Below, in pieces: positions 1-8,723 of a stretch of DNA of 40,521 nucleotides; the first letter of the stretch is position 1, and each line of letters opens with the position of its first letter. The position numbers and the translations under genes were made by a program. Below the pieces are notes generated by a model. It saw only the letters and a list, made by a program, of their open reading frames with translations. It ran no database searches and had not been told where the DNA came from. Source of the stretch: a virus; the IMG/VR virus record IMGVR_UViG_3300045922_000337, positions 1-40,521 of that record; one strand, 5' to 3'.

Positions 1-26
1 TGGTCACTCATCCGCTCGAAGGTTAA
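1..26 (+). CDS. 3' end of small gene that crosses the contig join
   Basis: These bases repeat the last codons of the gene seen whole at 40117-40347. The stop TAA falls at 24-26. It is partial here only because the circular genome was opened inside it. Confidence 0.5.
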
Positions 27-29
27 TTG

Positions 30-58
30 CCCCACCCCGCTGTTATCTTCGGGGCATG
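30..58 (+). promoter_or_regulatory. Leaderless phage promoter for the portal gene
   Basis: A C-rich box (CCCCACC, 30-36) is followed by TTATCTT (43-49), then CGGGGC, then the ATG at 56. The -10 hexamer TATCTT ends 6 nt before the ATG, so transcription should begin at or next to the start codon. There is no Shine-Dalgarno sequence. CCCCG (35-39) and CGGGG (50-54) are complementary and flank the -10. The same arrangement recurs at 4126, 11303, 24128 and 33341. Confidence 0.65.
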
Positions 59-1555
59 GCCGATCTTAACCCGAACATGGCCCCCACCCCTGACTCGCCA
101 CGAGTGATGGCAGGTCGCACCACGGACGACCCTGCATACACGCCACCCGCGAATGCTCGCGAAATCGAAGATGCTCTCTTTCGAGAGGTTGTCATCGACT
201 ACCGCCCTCGGACGGTTTGGTCGGCCAATTCAGAACAAGAAAATCCCTTTATCATCTTCCAAGACATCGAAGCGATGCGTCGTGACGATGTGGTTTCTTT
301 ACCTCTTTCGTGGATCATATCCCCTCTGTCGCAATGCGAATGGGAGATCGAAGCTAGTAGTCCCCCCGTTGCCAAATTCGTCGAACAGCAGATGAACTGG
401 TTCTGGACGGACGCTGTTTGGGAAGTGACCCGTGAAGGCTACCCCTACGGTTGGTGTGCAGGGGAGATGGGGTACACGGAAGAACGGGGATTGTTGGTTC
501 AAGGCAAGTTCGATACCTTCAGCGCTCGAGATGTCTCACCTCTGTTTTACAAGGGAAAGCCCGTCGGCGTGCAGGTCAACCACGTCAATCCGGGATCGGA
601 GAGTAATGGCTTAACCCGTCTCTGGGGATTCCGAAAGGATGTCCCTTCCAAAGCCTTTTGGTACGCGCATCAAGCACGACACGGAAACTGGTTCGGAGAG
701 TCTCAGATTCGAGGGGCATGGCGTCCGTGGCGAAGACTCGCGGGGCGGGATGGAGCCGAAGAGATTTCCGATATGGCCCTGTACCGTTATGGGGTGGGGT
801 ATCTCGTAGCTCGATACCCAGCGAGTGAAACCAAAGTCTCAGCGGGATCGAAAAATACCGATGGTTCGGGTCTGATGAGTGGTCGCGATGCCATGCGACA
901 AGTGGCTGCCAACCTCAAGTACGGTGGAGGGGTTCACCTTCCCAGTATCCGAGATGCCCACGGTAATTACCTTTACACTCTCGACGTCGAAACCCCTCAA
1001 CTCAATATCGAAGCGATTGACAACAAGTGCATTCGGTTAGAGAAGAAAATCTCGAAAGCCATCGGAGTGCCACCAGAACTCTTCGAGGCTGCCGAGACGG
1101 GAAGTGGGTGGAGTGGTCGAGCGGTTCCTTGGTTTGGTTTTCTCGTCGCTCGCCAACCCGATGCAGATCGGATGACCCGTGCGTGGGCAAATCAGATCGG
1201 CACACCACTTGTGCGATGGAACTTTGGCCCGAACGCATGGTTCAAGATCACGGCTAAGAGGCTCACCGAAAGTCACGGGGCTCCTCCACCCGGAGGCGAA
1301 GCGATGACCAAGCCCACCGGTGGACAACTCCCTCCTCAAAAACCTCCGCAAGCTCCACCAGCTCCCGATGAAGACGACGAGGATGATAACCCCGAAGAGG
1401 AGAACACGCCCTCTCCGAAATCGGGTGATGACCTTCTCAAAGACCTGAATGACCGTGAAAAGCAATCCGTGCAGAACTTAGCAACGGAACTTCCCCACAT
1501 GACTCTGGAACAACTCGAAGAACTCCGCGAATCGCTGTTAGCAACGGTGGAATAA
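56..1555 (+). CDS. Portal protein
   Basis: A 499-residue protein resembling portal proteins of the Mu gp29/DUF935 and SPP1 gp6 type. The portal is the dodecameric ring at the head vertex through which DNA is packaged and ejected. The call rests on the overall layout: a central segment with FGESQIRGAWRPWRRL (about 211-226) and a C-terminal region with IGVPPELFEAAETGSGW (about 338-354), typical of the portal clip and stem. The tail is proline-rich and very acidic (about 420-455) and probably faces the head interior. The start at 56 lacks a ribosome site but sits on a leaderless promoter. The next gene begins 5 bp after the stop. The family call is by eye. Confidence 0.8.
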   Translation: MADLNPNMAPTPDSPRVMAGRTTDDPAYTPPANAREIEDALFREVVIDYRPRTVWSANSEQENPFIIFQDIEAMRRDDVVSLPLSWIISPLSQCEWEIEASSPPVAKFVEQQMNWFWTDAVWEVTREGYPYGWCAGEMGYTEERGLLVQGKFDTFSARDVSPLFYKGKPVGVQVNHVNPGSESNGLTRLWGFRKDVPSKAFWYAHQARHGNWFGESQIRGAWRPWRRLAGRDGAEEISDMALYRYGVGYLVARYPASETKVSAGSKNTDGSGLMSGRDAMRQVAANLKYGGGVHLPSIRDAHGNYLYTLDVETPQLNIEAIDNKCIRLEKKISKAIGVPPELFEAAETGSGWSGRAVPWFGFLVARQPDADRMTRAWANQIGTPLVRWNFGPNAWFKITAKRLTESHGAPPPGGEAMTKPTGGQLPPQKPPQAPPAPDEDDEDDNPEEENTPSPKSGDDLLKDLNDREKQSVQNLATELPHMTLEQLEELRESLLATVE

Positions 1556-1559
1556 TCCC

Positions 1560-4052
1560 ATGAAAGTGACTGATGTTGCTCTGTCTATGATCGAAGCCCA
1601 AATCCAAGCCACACGAATGGGCCGTCCTAATGCTGCTCGTGGAATGCTCAGGGATTTAGCCTACGCCCAGAAAATCCACGTCCAGAACCGCAAGAATTTG
1701 GCAACCGAACCCACTCCAACCCCTGTTCCGTCTGGAAAGACTCCCGACGAAGCCTTCAAGTTGCTTTATGTCGCTTACACCGATGCGATCGAACGTGCCC
1801 AAAACGGTGACAAGCAAGCCGAAGAGGAAGCCGACTACCTCTATGATTTGATGGATGAGTATGGCTATCTCGATGCCAAAGATGTCAAAACTCTTTCATC
1901 GTTGCCGGACAATGTGCAATTCATCACCCTGATGGATTCAGGGGCGTGGACTCGCTACGAAGGGAAACGAGGCGGAAAAGGTTGGAAGAATTCCAGCACG
2001 GGCCGAATTATCTACACCGATTCGGAGTATGCTCCCGGTCATCGCCGACGCCAACAAGAAGCCAGTCACTCGAAGGCCAGCGAGCTCTCCGAAAAAATCT
2101 GGGAGGCCCGTAACAGTGGGCAAGAAATCTCGCACGAACACCTTCGAGAGTTGGCCGATCACCTACCGGCACTCTCGAAGGAAAAGCTCAAATTTGTTCG
2201 TGATACCCTGATGACCTCGTTTGGGAACGCTCGCCGACGTGATGAGATGCTCAAGGCCCTGCAATCCCACATTGCGCGGCGGATCAGTGGGGAACACCAA
2301 GAGCCCAAAGAAGAAGAACCCACACCCAAACCCAAGAAAGCCAAAACGAAATCGGATGTCAAGCTCCGCGAGAATGGCACTCCCCACCAACCCGACAAGA
2401 ACGATGTCTACACGGTCAACCCGTCGCAGATTCATGTTGATCCGAAACGCTTCCAGTACAAGGTATCAGGTATTGGCAAGGATGGGGTGACTGATGAGCT
2501 GAAAGGGGTCAAGACGTGGAACCCCGAGCTAGGTGGTGTGCTGTTAGTGTGGCGAGACCCAGCGGACGGGAAGGATTATGTCATCAATGGTCACCATAGG
2601 CACGAACTCGCCAGTCGGTTGGGGGCGGGTCAGATCAATGTGCGATACATCGATGCCGCTACTGCTGAAGAAGCCCGTGCCCGAGGGGCACTGGCCAATA
2701 TCGCAGAAGGACGCGGAACTGCAACGGACGCCGCAAAATACTTACGGGATACGGGGGCAGACATCGAACACCTGCAAAGGGCAGGTGTGTCCCTGTCGGG
2801 GCGTGTCGCTGCCGATGCAATGCAGTTACGCGACCTCTCGGATCAGGCCTTTAATCGCATGGTCCAAGGGGCAATCCCTGAGGAAACAGCCGTGGCCGTC
2901 GCTCGGCATTTAAAAGATCACGGCCTGCAGGACAAATTGTTTAGCCATCTCGAAAAACGAGCAGAAGAAGGTAAAGACTGGTCGCGTCAACAAATTGAGA
3001 TGGCCGCCAAAAAAATGGCGAATGCTGGCAAGGTCACCACAACAGAAAATACTCTCTGGGGCGACATCGAAGACGAAAAATCCACCTTCGACCAAGAAGT
3101 AGAACTCGAGGCCCATGTCGCAAGGGAATTGGCCAAACGAGCCAATGACTATCAAGCTATCAGTAATCAGAGCCGTGCGGAACGTGTGGCAGATGCGGGG
3201 AATCAGATTGCTGTAGAAGAAAATAAACGCCGACTACAGAAAGCCCAGCAAGATGCCGAAAACTTCCATCGGGAGATCCACTTGGTTGGCGAACATAGTC
3301 GGATCACAAAACAGTTTGCCGCCGAACTGGCTGCGGCTAAAACAAAGAAGGAGAAAGAGAATGTCAAACAAAGATACCTCGCCGCAATCGACGCACTTCA
3401 CAACTCAGACCAAACCCAAGCCATTGACACCGGAACAACTGCGGCGAGTGGAGCAGCAACATCGGGAGATGATGCGGCTGCCGGAAGTGGACCCAATCGA
3501 TCTGACGTCAGATCAGAACTCAGATCGGAAACCGGCACAGAATCAGAAAGAAAAGTAGCGTTCGATGAAGAATTGCCGACGACAAAACCAAAGACGACAA
3601 AACCAAAGACGACCCCCGAACCAGAGCGGTATGCCTCACCGCTATCAAATGCACATTCGCGAGAAGAAAAACTCAAGGTATTGAGAGATTACATCGCCCA
3701 AGAAGAAGGAATAACGAGCGGCCCGCGAACCCTCACACAAGAATCGTTCACCAGACCTGATATCCCGCTGCCCATTTCGGAGGGCGAATTATCGGATTTG
3801 GGGCAGCGGATCAAGGATAAAATCGCTTCCTCTTCTTTCGGTACCCCAACGACCCAACTGTACGAGCAGTTCGGTCAGCCGCTGGGGTTGAGCAAACACG
3901 ATTTCATGCGTGCATTATGGAAACTGAAACAACAAGGATCATTACGCTTGTCACAATGGTCGGGGATGCCGGACGATATCCCAGACCCAGACCTCGTCAT
4001 ACCCCATAGCAGCAAGCTCATGGCTTATGTTCACGCAGACCTAGGTGAATGA
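1560..4052 (+). CDS. Large head-region protein with ParB-like domain
   Basis: An 830-residue multidomain protein directly after the portal, where Mu- and SPP1-like phages carry a head morphogenesis (gpF/gp7-like) gene. Residues about 285-390 look like a ParB/Srx-fold domain: NPSQIHVDP, then INGHHRHEL (342-350) and an alanine-rich helix. ParB-fold phage proteins bind DNA or have nuclease/CTPase-type activity, but I cannot tell whether this one is catalytic. Around 129-154 is a glycine- and tryptophan-rich segment (RGGKGWKNSSTGR). Lysine/proline linkers lie near 247-265 and 670-690 (a short KTTKP repeat). A predicted helical domain ends the protein. The last codons and stop lie inside the 14-bp tandem repeat at 4041. 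The portal context suggests a head protein; the role is uncertain. Confidence 0.6.
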   Translation: MKVTDVALSMIEAQIQATRMGRPNAARGMLRDLAYAQKIHVQNRKNLATEPTPTPVPSGKTPDEAFKLLYVAYTDAIERAQNGDKQAEEEADYLYDLMDEYGYLDAKDVKTLSSLPDNVQFITLMDSGAWTRYEGKRGGKGWKNSSTGRIIYTDSEYAPGHRRRQQEASHSKASELSEKIWEARNSGQEISHEHLRELADHLPALSKEKLKFVRDTLMTSFGNARRRDEMLKALQSHIARRISGEHQEPKEEEPTPKPKKAKTKSDVKLRENGTPHQPDKNDVYTVNPSQIHVDPKRFQYKVSGIGKDGVTDELKGVKTWNPELGGVLLVWRDPADGKDYVINGHHRHELASRLGAGQINVRYIDAATAEEARARGALANIAEGRGTATDAAKYLRDTGADIEHLQRAGVSLSGRVAADAMQLRDLSDQAFNRMVQGAIPEETAVAVARHLKDHGLQDKLFSHLEKRAEEGKDWSRQQIEMAAKKMANAGKVTTTENTLWGDIEDEKSTFDQEVELEAHVARELAKRANDYQAISNQSRAERVADAGNQIAVEENKRRLQKAQQDAENFHREIHLVGEHSRITKQFAAELAAAKTKKEKENVKQRYLAAIDALHNSDQTQAIDTGTTAASGAATSGDDAAAGSGPNRSDVRSELRSETGTESERKVAFDEELPTTKPKTTKPKTTPEPERYASPLSNAHSREEKLKVLRDYIAQEEGITSGPRTLTQESFTRPDIPLPISEGELSDLGQRIKDKIASSSFGTPTTQLYEQFGQPLGLSKHDFMRALWKLKQQGSLRLSQWSGMPDDIPDPDLVIPHSSKLMAYVHADLGE

Positions 4053-4092
4053 GACTAGGTGAATGAGACTAGGTGAATGAGACTAGGTGAAT
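4041..4092 (+). repeat. 14-bp tandem repeat encoding chained mini-ORFs
   Basis: The unit CTAGGTGAATGAGA is repeated 3.7 times (4041-4054, 4055-4068, 4069-4082, 4083-4092). It holds the stop of the preceding gene. Each unit contains ATGA, and from each ATG the reading is five codons (MRLGE) to a TGA that overlaps the next ATG. It lies 35-100 bp before the next promoter and gene. Confidence 0.85.
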
Positions 4093-4125
4093 GTCTGACC
4101 TGATGCATCAGTCAAAAACCTAATG

Positions 4126-4155
4126 CCCACCCAGACCCGTTAATCTCATGGCATG
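4126..4155 (+). promoter_or_regulatory. Leaderless phage promoter
   Basis: CCCACCC (4126-4132) precedes TTAATCT (4140-4146). CATGGC separates the -10 from the ATG at 4153, the same 6-nt distance as at 56. An ATG at 4148 is too close to the -10 to be the main start. Confidence 0.6.
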
Positions 4156-5508
4156 GTGACGATTGACGGCAAACCGTGCGTAGACCCTTCTTCGCTTCTC
4201 GAAGCGTGTTCGCTTGCGGATCCTCCTCTCTCGACCGCGTGGTACGGAGAGGCGAATCGGTATTTCAATCCCATCGGTTTAAGTCCCGGTTACGGTAAAC
4301 TTCTCCTCAAACGCCAAACTCTCGACGAACTCCTCACCGAACCTCATGCTCCGCGAAGGCTTGTCTTTGCCGAAAAGCCCGAACTCGGAAACGAGTATCG
4401 AGTTGAGATTCCCAATATCCGTTTGTGTGGCAATCCTATTTGTGTTACACCCGGAAGCATTCGCAATCCCGAGAGTGTGTACCTCGTGGATATCACAGAT
4501 CGGAGAATCGATTGCGAGGGGTTGACCTCGAAGCGGTACAACTGGCGGGTGGATCCCATTTCTTCGGTGAATACGAACACCCTCAATGGGGGAAGCGAAT
4601 GGACTTGGACACAATTGATCCAAGACCTTTGGAATAGTGTGAGTGAATTGGGAGATTATCCGGGGCTTCCCGTTGATCCTATCGGACTCTCTACCGACAC
4701 TCCCACGCAGATTGATTGTCATGCCTTTCGAGCTGCCGATGCTCTCGAAGATGTGTTGACTCTCAATGGACTCGCGGTGAGTTACGATCCCGTTCGCGAT
4801 AAGTTCAGTATCGTCTATCTCTCGCAATTCGACCAAGCCCTTCGAGCGACCGATGTAGCTCTCCGGAATGCTGGCCTCCGAATCGGTGATGATGATAAGC
4901 ACGATGGGGGGATTTGCGAGTCTCCCGAGTATGCGCGAGTGTTATTCCCGATTTGGACAGCAGAAGGGGATTCGGCGGATCCCCGACGAGTTTACGCGGT
5001 CGATGTGCGACGACCCGATAACACCCTCAATACACGAGTGGGTACGTTTGCACTAATTCAAGACTATCGTCCCTGTCGTTTGAACTCGGCGGGGACAATT
5101 CAAGATTTGGCGGGAATGCTGACTCGCGCAAGTGTGGCTGCGAGAGTGTACTTTGATCGATTGTGGACACAAAATCACGCCGATCCCCTCAACACGGTTT
5201 ATTCGGGTTACCACAAAGACCAACCGTTCTTGAGACACAATTCTCTCGATTGCATTGGCTGGCAAGACTATGGCGAAGGCCCGATGACAATCGTGATGCG
5301 TTCAGGCCGACAGGGGGTAAGTCCTCTGTATGCGCTTGGATTAAGCTCCCCTCTGACTTCGGGAAGTATCCTCTCCGATATTACTTCATTCACTCCCGTC
5401 CGAGTCCGTGTCCGTGGCGGAAATGCGGGTAATGGTTGGCGTCGGGGTGGAGGACTTCCCCCAACTCCGAGAGAATCCCGAATGGATCGCATGGGAGAAC
5501 GACCATGA
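4153..5508 (+). CDS. Putative tail/baseplate protein
   Basis: A 451-residue protein I do not recognise firmly. It sits between the head genes and the tail collar gene. Residues about 150-235 (EWTWTQLIQDLWNSV, then AADALEDVLTLNGLAVSYD) recall the fold of tail hub or baseplate domains that open with a helix and an alanine-rich repeat, but this is weak. Many short beta-type segments and no membrane segment or signal peptide support a soluble structural role. It starts on a leaderless promoter, and its stop overlaps the next start as ATGA, so the two are probably co-translated. The C-terminus is arginine- and glycine-rich. Confidence 0.5.
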   Translation: MVTIDGKPCVDPSSLLEACSLADPPLSTAWYGEANRYFNPIGLSPGYGKLLLKRQTLDELLTEPHAPRRLVFAEKPELGNEYRVEIPNIRLCGNPICVTPGSIRNPESVYLVDITDRRIDCEGLTSKRYNWRVDPISSVNTNTLNGGSEWTWTQLIQDLWNSVSELGDYPGLPVDPIGLSTDTPTQIDCHAFRAADALEDVLTLNGLAVSYDPVRDKFSIVYLSQFDQALRATDVALRNAGLRIGDDDKHDGGICESPEYARVLFPIWTAEGDSADPRRVYAVDVRRPDNTLNTRVGTFALIQDYRPCRLNSAGTIQDLAGMLTRASVAARVYFDRLWTQNHADPLNTVYSGYHKDQPFLRHNSLDCIGWQDYGEGPMTIVMRSGRQGVSPLYALGLSSPLTSGSILSDITSFTPVRVRVRGGNAGNGWRRGGGLPPTPRESRMDRMGERP

Positions 5509-6479
5509 ATCCCATCCAAATAGCAGGTGATGCCCACGGGCCCATCCTTCGACGAGCAGGCTCTCTCCGTTGGGGCGAGTGGCAAACATTGGGGTGCAAT
5601 GGGCACAACCTGATTGCTTCACGATTGTGGCGCATGTGGCGTGATCCTCGCGATGGTCTCACCTCTAACACCGGTGGGGGAGGAAGTGGGGGAAGCGGAG
5701 GTTCTGGAGGGTCAGGGGGCAATGGTGGATCAGGTTCGGGGGGAAGTGGCGGATCAGGAAGTGGAGGAACCCCGTGGACTGGTGGCAACGCTTATCCCTA
5801 CCAAGCTCAAATAGTCGAGCAAGTGTGTCCGATCTATGAAGACGATCCTTCAATTTGGACGACCGATGCTTTCGGTGGCGATGTGAGTGGGACTTACTCG
5901 AATCTCTCGGTGATTAGGTTGCAAGGCAGACCGGTAAGTTCAACGGCTCCTTCGACAGGGCAAGCCCTCTTGTGGAACGGAACAAACTGGATACCCGGCA
6001 ACGTGAGTGGCGTACCTGTTGGGACTGTGGCTGCTTTCCTCAACACAGTGCCGTCGGATTGGTTGGAGCTTGTCGGGGGGACTGCCAACCGCATAACCGA
6101 TGCGAATTTGTTCGCCTACGTAGGGACTCTTTATGGTGCGGGGGATGGCTCGACGACGTTTGGGATTCCCGATGCTCGGGGCCGAACTTTCATTGGGGCT
6201 GGAACTGGACCGGGGCTTACTTTGCGGACTCTCGCTGCAACTTTGGGGGCTGAATCGGTTGCACTTAGCTCGGCAAACAACGGGGCGCACACGCACGGCC
6301 CATCGGCTGGATTTACTGGGTTCTGGCTTTGGAATCCGGCAGGACCGACGACGATGGCTGCGGGCGCGAATTGGAATATGCAAGCCGCAGAAAACACAGC
6401 AACCGCATCAAGTGGATCGGGGACGCCCCACGAAAACATGCAACCTTCCCTTGTGATTCGGTGGGCAGTTAAACGGTAA
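5505..6479 (+). CDS. Tail fibre protein with tail collar domain
   Basis: The likely start is the ATG at 5505, which overlaps the preceding stop as ATGA; an in-frame upstream ATG at 5436 lies inside that gene. The 324-residue product has three parts: a conserved-looking head of about 55 residues, a pure Gly-Ser-rich linker of about 32 residues, and a C-terminal phage tail collar domain (PF07484-like). The collar is shown by VGTVAAFLNTVPSDWLELVG, FGIPDARGRTFIG, the GAHTHG histidine motif and the terminal PHENMQPSLVIRWAVK. Such proteins form fibre tips or collars that touch the host surface. The linker probably gives the receptor-binding end freedom to move. Confidence 0.85.
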   Translation: MNPIQIAGDAHGPILRRAGSLRWGEWQTLGCNGHNLIASRLWRMWRDPRDGLTSNTGGGGSGGSGGSGGSGGNGGSGSGGSGGSGSGGTPWTGGNAYPYQAQIVEQVCPIYEDDPSIWTTDAFGGDVSGTYSNLSVIRLQGRPVSSTAPSTGQALLWNGTNWIPGNVSGVPVGTVAAFLNTVPSDWLELVGGTANRITDANLFAYVGTLYGAGDGSTTFGIPDARGRTFIGAGTGPGLTLRTLAATLGAESVALSSANNGAHTHGPSAGFTGFWLWNPAGPTTMAAGANWNMQAAENTATASSGSGTPHENMQPSLVIRWAVKR

Positions 6480-6484
6480 AAACT

Positions 6485-7147
6485 ATGGCATATCCTGACA
6501 CGAATTTGATAATCGAAAGGCTTCTCTTTACGGAAGAGCCGTTGGCTCTGGTTGCTGCCGAGCGATTGGGGCAATACCGATTACTTGCTGCAACTCAGCA
6601 ACTGAACATTGAAGAGATTCGAGCGGAATGCAATCGATTGCAGGTGATTGCAAATGTAGTTCCTCTACTCGAAAACCGTATCAAGGAACTCGAAGAGGAA
6701 AGGGATCGTTTGAAGTTCTGGTGGTTCGACACACTTGCCGAAGAGCTCGCCAAAGGCGAATATGAGACGGCGATTGCCAATGAGGACTCCGTCGCTATAT
6801 GGGAATTGCTGAGTGCAAAAACGATCCAATCGCAACCCGATCCCATTCCGGTGGATGTGGTCAAGCGAGATTTGAATAACCTTCTGACAAAAGCCTACCT
6901 ACATCCAACCCTCGACGCTGACACTCGTTCACGGTGGGTAGGGCTTTGCCAAGCTCAGGTTCAAATGCTTGACGGGAAACCAGTGCCTCGTGCCGTCGTC
7001 GAAGCCCTCAAGCCTCTCGCAGTTCAAGCGGAATTGATTCTTGCGGATTATCCCGTTGGTCTGGTGACAGAATCTCGACTCGATCAACTCGGCTTGGTGG
7101 GTGTCGTGAAAGGCCCCAACGAAATCAAACGAGCTATGGGGTGGTAA
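6485..7147 (+). CDS. Coiled-coil protein beside the tail fibre gene
   Basis: A 220-residue soluble protein of unknown function. Residues about 30-85 are a strongly charged heptad-type helix (LLENRIKELEEERDRLKFWW), probably a coiled coil. The rest is helical with conserved-looking tryptophans. It begins 5 bp after the collar gene, where many phages keep a fibre assembly chaperone, and a chaperone role would fit the coiled coil. No specific family is recognised. The next gene begins immediately after its stop. Confidence 0.55.
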   Translation: MAYPDTNLIIERLLFTEEPLALVAAERLGQYRLLAATQQLNIEEIRAECNRLQVIANVVPLLENRIKELEEERDRLKFWWFDTLAEELAKGEYETAIANEDSVAIWELLSAKTIQSQPDPIPVDVVKRDLNNLLTKAYLHPTLDADTRSRWVGLCQAQVQMLDGKPVPRAVVEALKPLAVQAELILADYPVGLVTESRLDQLGLVGVVKGPNEIKRAMGW

Positions 7148-7699
7148 ATGAGTGCATCAGGAACAGGATCGGGCACACGTCGAAGGATTGCAGGGTTTAC
7201 CGTGCAGACTCGGCTCGTGAATGTTCTCGTGCCAACAGCAACCCCTCCGGGGAATGCGACGTGTGCGACCAATCCGACGACCTGTTGCCCAAGCGGATCG
7301 GGTTCGGGTGGGTCTGGGAGTGGCAGTGGGTCTGGAGTTTCACTCGTTTACATTTCCGGATGTGCTTACGGCTACCCACAAACAATCTATGGCACATGGG
7401 GCGGGTTTTCAGGGTCGTGCAGTTGCTTTGTGGGATCGTTCCCGTTAACGTGGAACGGGACGGCGTGGGTGGGAACCTTCACAGGATGCGGAACGGGAAG
7501 CCCCAATGGGCCCATCACAGTAACAGTCACTCCGCCAGCAACATCTGCCGGGACTTGGGCATTTGCGATAACAGGAACGAACTATACCTTTATCACAAGT
7601 CCCACTTACCCGCTCACTTGTGGGGTTCTTTTCAACACAACCAGTATTACAGTTTCGGGAGCTTGTAGCGGGGCTACGCAACTCGGCGTCACGGTGTAA
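7148..7699 (+). CDS. Cysteine- and glycine/serine-rich structural protein
   Basis: A 183-residue protein. Residues about 1-45 are an N-terminal arm, then a CC pair and a Gly-Ser linker of about 20 residues, then a beta-rich domain with TWNGTAWVGTFTGCG and many Cys, Thr and Gly. There is no signal peptide. The linker resembles those of the collar protein and the tape-measure-like protein, so a virion role (fibre or surface adhesin) is likely. No named family is recognised. Its ATG abuts the preceding TAA. Confidence 0.5.
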   Translation: MSASGTGSGTRRRIAGFTVQTRLVNVLVPTATPPGNATCATNPTTCCPSGSGSGGSGSGSGSGVSLVYISGCAYGYPQTIYGTWGGFSGSCSCFVGSFPLTWNGTAWVGTFTGCGTGSPNGPITVTVTPPATSAGTWAFAITGTNYTFITSPTYPLTCGVLFNTTSITVSGACSGATQLGVTV

Positions 7700-7700
7700 A

Positions 7701-8723
7701 ATGCAACAATGTAAACACGGCAATTTGCTCCTCAACTCTCCGTATTGGCCTGAAGGTCAGACTCCGTATTGTCGAATATGTTGGCTGACCCAAGCGTGGT
7801 CAACCGCGCCTCATTCGGGGGAATGTCGCTATCTCGCTGAATCGCTTCTGGGTTCGGAGAGAGAAAAACTCGGCTTAGATCATTCGAGGGATTGGAAACA
7901 CTGCGAACACCCGACACAACCACTTGGGCCTGTTGTGTGCCGATGCGCAGGCTGTGGGGTGAATTGTCGAGGGTACGAGGTGGAACCGAGCGAATCGGTT
8001 TCTCTCGGCAAGCGACACTTACTCTTTCATGTGATGCCGGTATCGCACAATGGAACGTGGCAACGATGTTTGGCTCAACTCCTTCAACGCATCGACCAAT
8101 TCGATGGGCAACGCTTAATCGCTGTAGTGACCCGATCCGAATCCACCCCACAGCAACTCGATGCGGTTGAGACTGTTCGGGAATTTGTTCGGGGGCAATG
8201 CGAAGTGATACCCGTACTGAACGATCCTTCCTTACGAGAGGTTCGCTCATGGTTAGCTCTTTGGCCGATGCTTCGAGCGAATCCTGACGATGTTGTTTTC
8301 TGGGGACATGCCAAGGGTGTAACTAGGCCATTCAACGCAGGTGTAACCGTTCACTCGTGGACTCGAATGCTTTTCGAGACGTTGCTCGAATTCCCTGAAC
8401 GAGTTGATTCACTTTTGCAACAATATCCCATCGTTGGTTCATTCTGCAAAATCGGGAATGGCTTTCAACCGTCGCAATCTTCTTGGCATTATTCGGGAGG
8501 GATGTATTGGCTCAGATGGAAAGAGGCGCAACACTATTGGCAGACCATTGATCGGCATTGGTGGGGAACGGAATCGTGGCCGGGTATTCACTTTGCTGCA
8601 AGCCAAGCAGGATGTGTTTTCAAGAGGGGAACGGTTCCCCAACTCGACCTTTACGATCCAAATTACCTGACGACTATTCTTGAGGAATATCAGACATGGA
8701 AGCAACAGCAACGATCCCGATGA
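7701..8723 (+). CDS. Glycosyltransferase-like protein with cysteine-rich N-terminus
   Basis: The start at 7701 directly follows the preceding stop; the open frame extends upstream to 7620, but that part overlaps the earlier gene. The 340-residue product has a Cys-rich N-terminal third (about 10 Cys, including CRICW and CRCAGCGVNC), likely to bind zinc. A Rossmann-like segment follows (LLFHVMPVSHNGTWQRC), then motifs seen in sugar-transferase-like proteins: VVFWGHAKGVTRP, YSGGMYWLRW and WWGTESWPGIHF. I infer that it adds a sugar to a virion or host glycan. Its place after the fibre genes and before an oxygenase and a methyltransferase suggests a joint modification pathway. No donor-binding DxD motif is clear, so the enzyme class is uncertain. 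Confidence 0.5.
   Translation: MQQCKHGNLLLNSPYWPEGQTPYCRICWLTQAWSTAPHSGECRYLAESLLGSEREKLGLDHSRDWKHCEHPTQPLGPVVCRCAGCGVNCRGYEVEPSESVSLGKRHLLFHVMPVSHNGTWQRCLAQLLQRIDQFDGQRLIAVVTRSESTPQQLDAVETVREFVRGQCEVIPVLNDPSLREVRSWLALWPMLRANPDDVVFWGHAKGVTRPFNAGVTVHSWTRMLFETLLEFPERVDSLLQQYPIVGSFCKIGNGFQPSQSSWHYSGGMYWLRWKEAQHYWQTIDRHWWGTESWPGIHFAASQAGCVFKRGTVPQLDLYDPNYLTTILEEYQTWKQQQRSR

Larger units (their letters stand above)
1..200. repeat. Terminal redundancy of circular contig
   Basis: Positions 1-200 match 40322-40521 at 199 of 200 bases; the one difference is G at 73 against A at 40394. This is what an assembler produces from a circular or circularly permuted genome, so the unit length is about 40,321 bp. 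It is not evidence of a physical terminal repeat, because the join lies in coding sequence rather than beside the terminase genes. Confidence 0.9.

Noticed and set aside
1-200. Terminal redundancy as a true direct terminal repeat
   Set aside because: It starts and ends in coding sequence, carries a mismatch and is not near terS; an assembly overlap of a circular map explains it.
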